Source: Gemmatimonadota bacterium
Lineage (GTDB): Bacteria; Gemmatimonadota; Gemmatimonadetes; Gemmatimonadales; Gemmatimonadaceae
Direction of reading: 5' to 3'
Length of the DNA: 64,000 bases
NCBI GenBank assembly: GCA_016714015.1
Contig: JADJNZ010000001.1
Location: 1-64,000 of the forward strand
Numbering within the stretch: the stretch's first letter is position 1; every line of letters starts with the position of its first letter. The translations under genes and the position numbers were made by a program. Shown in pieces: positions 62,312 to 64,000 of this stretch. The notes beneath the pieces are model-generated. The model saw only the letters and a program-made list of their open reading frames with translations, made no database searches and was not told the origin of the DNA.

Positions 62312-64000
62312 CAGTCCGGCCCGTCCTGGTCGCGCCAGACGGCGATCTTCGCCATCAGCACGCGCAGGCTCACGGGCTTCACGATGTAGTCGAGTGCGCC
62401 GGCGCGCAGCGCGCGCAACTGGTCGCCCTCCGACGCGTGCACGGAGATGAACACCACCCGGAAGTCGCGCGGCCGGTCGATGCGCAGACGCTCGAAGAGG
62501 GAGAAGCCGTCGAGCCCAGGCAGGTCGATGTCCATCAGCACCACCGGCCGTCGCTCATGCACCTTGAGCGCGAGCAGACCCGCCAGCGCCTCCGGTCCCT
62601 TGCGGTAGATCTGGTGCGTGAGCCCGCGGCTCGCCAGCGCGTAGCCGAGCAGGTCGGCGAGCGCGGGATCGTCCTCGACCACCACCACGTCGGGCGCGAT
62701 CCCCGAGTCGGCAGTGTCCCAGCGGTGCAGGCGCTCCCCCGAGTCGCGCGCCAGCTGCCACGCTTCTTCCGCGAGGTGCACGAGGGTGCGCGCGCTCCGC
62801 TCGGCCTCGGCCGTCTGCTCCACGACGCCCGCGCACCACGCGACCGTCTCGCCCTCCGCCGCCTCGGCGAACCCTTCGAGCCTCGCCATCGCCGCTTCGG
62901 CGCCCATCGGCAGGAGCGCGGCGAGCGCCGTCTCGTCGATGAAGCCGCAGCGCACCCCGTCGACGGCGAGCGCACCGGCGACCAGCGTCGCCTCGCGGTG
63001 CCAGAGCGCGGACCCGCGCATCCCGCCCGGCGCCTGCCGCGGGCGGAGCACGGCGAGCGAGATGGCGCGTCCCTCCTGCGAGGCGAGCGTGATTGCCTCG
63101 TCGAACACGCGGACGGTCCGCTCCGGCAGCCAGAGCGAGGTCGCCGGATGGATGCCGCGCGCGATCTGGCGCTGGCGCCGCACCTCGAGCAACCGGGCGA
63201 TGCGGCGCGAGAGCTCGACCGCGACGACCGGCTTGTTCTGGAAATCGTCCGCGCCGGCCGCGAAGGCCGCCGCACGCAACGCCGAATCGGTAGACGCCGA
63301 CAGGATGAGGATCGGCAGGTCGGCGAACCGCCGATCCGCGCGCACGGCCCTCGCCGCGGCGATCCCGTCCACGCCCGACATGCTCGCATCGAGAAGCAGC
63401 ATCGCGGGCGGATCGGCGACGAGCTGCGCGAGCAGATCGGCGGCCGACGTCGCAGTGCGGACGAACATCCCCTCCGACTCCCCGACGCGCCGCAGCAGCT
63501 CGAGCATCGCCGCATCATCGTCCACCACGTACAGGCTCGCGCCCGCCAGGCCGGTCTGCGCCGCGAGCGACTCGGCGATGCGCATCACCTCGCTCGCTTC
63601 CGCCCCGGGATCGAGGATGCGCACCCGCCCGCCGGCGGAGGGCGCCTCCATGTGCCCGAGCATCACCACCGGCACGCCTTCCGGCAGCGTCGGCAGGTCG
63701 CGTCCCGCGCAGATGACGACCTCGGGGAGATACTGATCGAGGATCGTTTCGATGTTCCCCGAGGTCGCGCGCTCCACGGCGTGCCCGCGATGCACCGCTT
63801 CGGCGACGAGTGGCGCCGCGAGCTCGTCGTCCACGTCCACGAGCAGCACACGATGCGTGAACGACCCTTCGGCACTCTCGCTCGGCCCCTGGAACGCCAC
63901 CGCGAGCGACCGCGAGAACTGCCGTACGATCGCCGCCCGGCGGTCGCGGTCGCGCGACGGGTCCGCCTGCCAGCGACTCGCGACCAGCTCGAGCGCCGCG
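62311..64000 (-). CDS. Multi-receiver response regulator with degenerate GGDEF-like middle (start outside window)
   Basis: Open to the right edge; at least 562 residues. A divergent receiver-like domain (RVLLVDVDDELAAPLVA) is followed by a good receiver (LYVVDDDAAMLELL, Asp in MLLLDASMSGVDG, Lys in FQNKPV). The middle region (FDEAITLASQEGRAISLAVLR, then CGFIDETALAALLP) resembles a GGDEF domain without the catalytic GGDEF. A last receiver has VVVEDDPALADLL, VLMDIDLPGLDGF and YIVKPVS. No DNA-binding domain. With the adjacent polysaccharide synthase, it probably controls exopolysaccharide synthesis; this is inference. Confidence 0.82.
   Translation of the reverse strand, partial: AALELVASRWQADPSRDRDRRAAIVRQFSRSLAVAFQGPSESAEGSFTHRVLLVDVDDELAAPLVAEAVHRGHAVERATSGNIETILDQYLPEVVICAGRDLPTLPEGVPVVMLGHMEAPSAGGRVRILDPGAEASEVMRIAESLAAQTGLAGASLYVVDDDAAMLELLRRVGESEGMFVRTATSAADLLAQLVADPPAMLLLDASMSGVDGIAAARAVRADRRFADLPILILSASTDSALRAAAFAAGADDFQNKPVVAVELSRRIARLLEVRRQRQIARGIHPATSLWLPERTVRVFDEAITLASQEGRAISLAVLRPRQAPGGMRGSALWHREATLVAGALAVDGVRCGFIDETALAALLPMGAEAAMARLEGFAEAAEGETVAWCAGVVEQTAEAERSARTLVHLAEEAWQLARDSGERLHRWDTADSGIAPDVVVVEDDPALADLLGYALASRGLTHQIYRKGPEALAGLLALKVHERRPVVLMDIDLPGLDGFSLFERLRIDRPRDFRVVFISVHASEGDQLRALRAGALDYIVKPVSLRVLMAKIAVWRDQDGPD

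Overview
The window looks like a chromosomal segment from a high-GC bacterium, most probably a member of the Gemmatimonadota. The basis is the very GC-rich coding bias, many four-base ATGA/GTGA gene overlaps, and the housekeeping set dnaX-ybaB-recR followed by mglB-mglA, pgsA-cinA and grpE-dnaJ. The phylum call is an inference from gene content; no rRNA or tRNA gene is visible.

Layout. 1-5,744 (+): a multidrug-type tripartite efflux operon (TolC, lipoprotein adaptor, HAE1 RND pump) ending in a TetR regulator. 5,745-7,061: nothing recognisable, then a decayed IS256-family transposase. 7,262-27,682: a chromosomal integron with an intI-type integrase, a candidate attI, eight complete or nearly complete attC sites, one half attC, and cassettes carrying mostly small lipoproteins plus one stand-alone FtsX/MacB-type permease. 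The integrase reads toward the cassettes and attI lies on its 3' side, the reverse of the usual arrangement. About 12 kb of heavy-metal resistance genes (8,198-20,084) sits inside the array: czcCBA, a PII-like protein, a P1B-type ATPase, a short CDF transporter, YnfA, a DUF2911 protein, a His-rich protein and a broken MFS gene. One end abuts a truncated permease cassette and the other an attC.

From 27.8 kb onward the sequence is compact, GC-richer and core-like. 27.8-33.8 kb: a TPP-dependent enzyme, tryptophanase and two amino-acid/dicarboxylate transporters. 33.8-43.5 kb: DUF445, dnaJ, grpE, Uma2, cinA, pgsA, mglA/mglB, recR, ybaB, dnaX. 43.6 kb: the signal recognition particle RNA. 43.97-46.8 kb: a red-type form I RuBisCO operon, rbcL-rbcS-cbbX, implying Calvin-cycle CO2 fixation. 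46.8-51.4 kb: a NarL-type two-component pair coupled to threonine aldolase, then YihY, YtxH and a coiled-coil lipoprotein. 51.5-57.7 kb: central carbon genes (class II aldolase, pgi, an MBL hydrolase, pyk, transaldolase). 57.8-64 kb: a CHASE3 hybrid histidine kinase, a membrane family 2 glycosyltransferase, a HEAT-repeat protein and a multi-REC response regulator that runs off the end.

Together: the left 27 kb is accessory and mobile (efflux, integron, metal island), and the right 36 kb is chromosomal backbone with a possible autotrophy module. The most unusual element is the reverse-oriented integron with homogeneous, long-stemmed attC sites and a metal-resistance island inserted within one of its cassettes.
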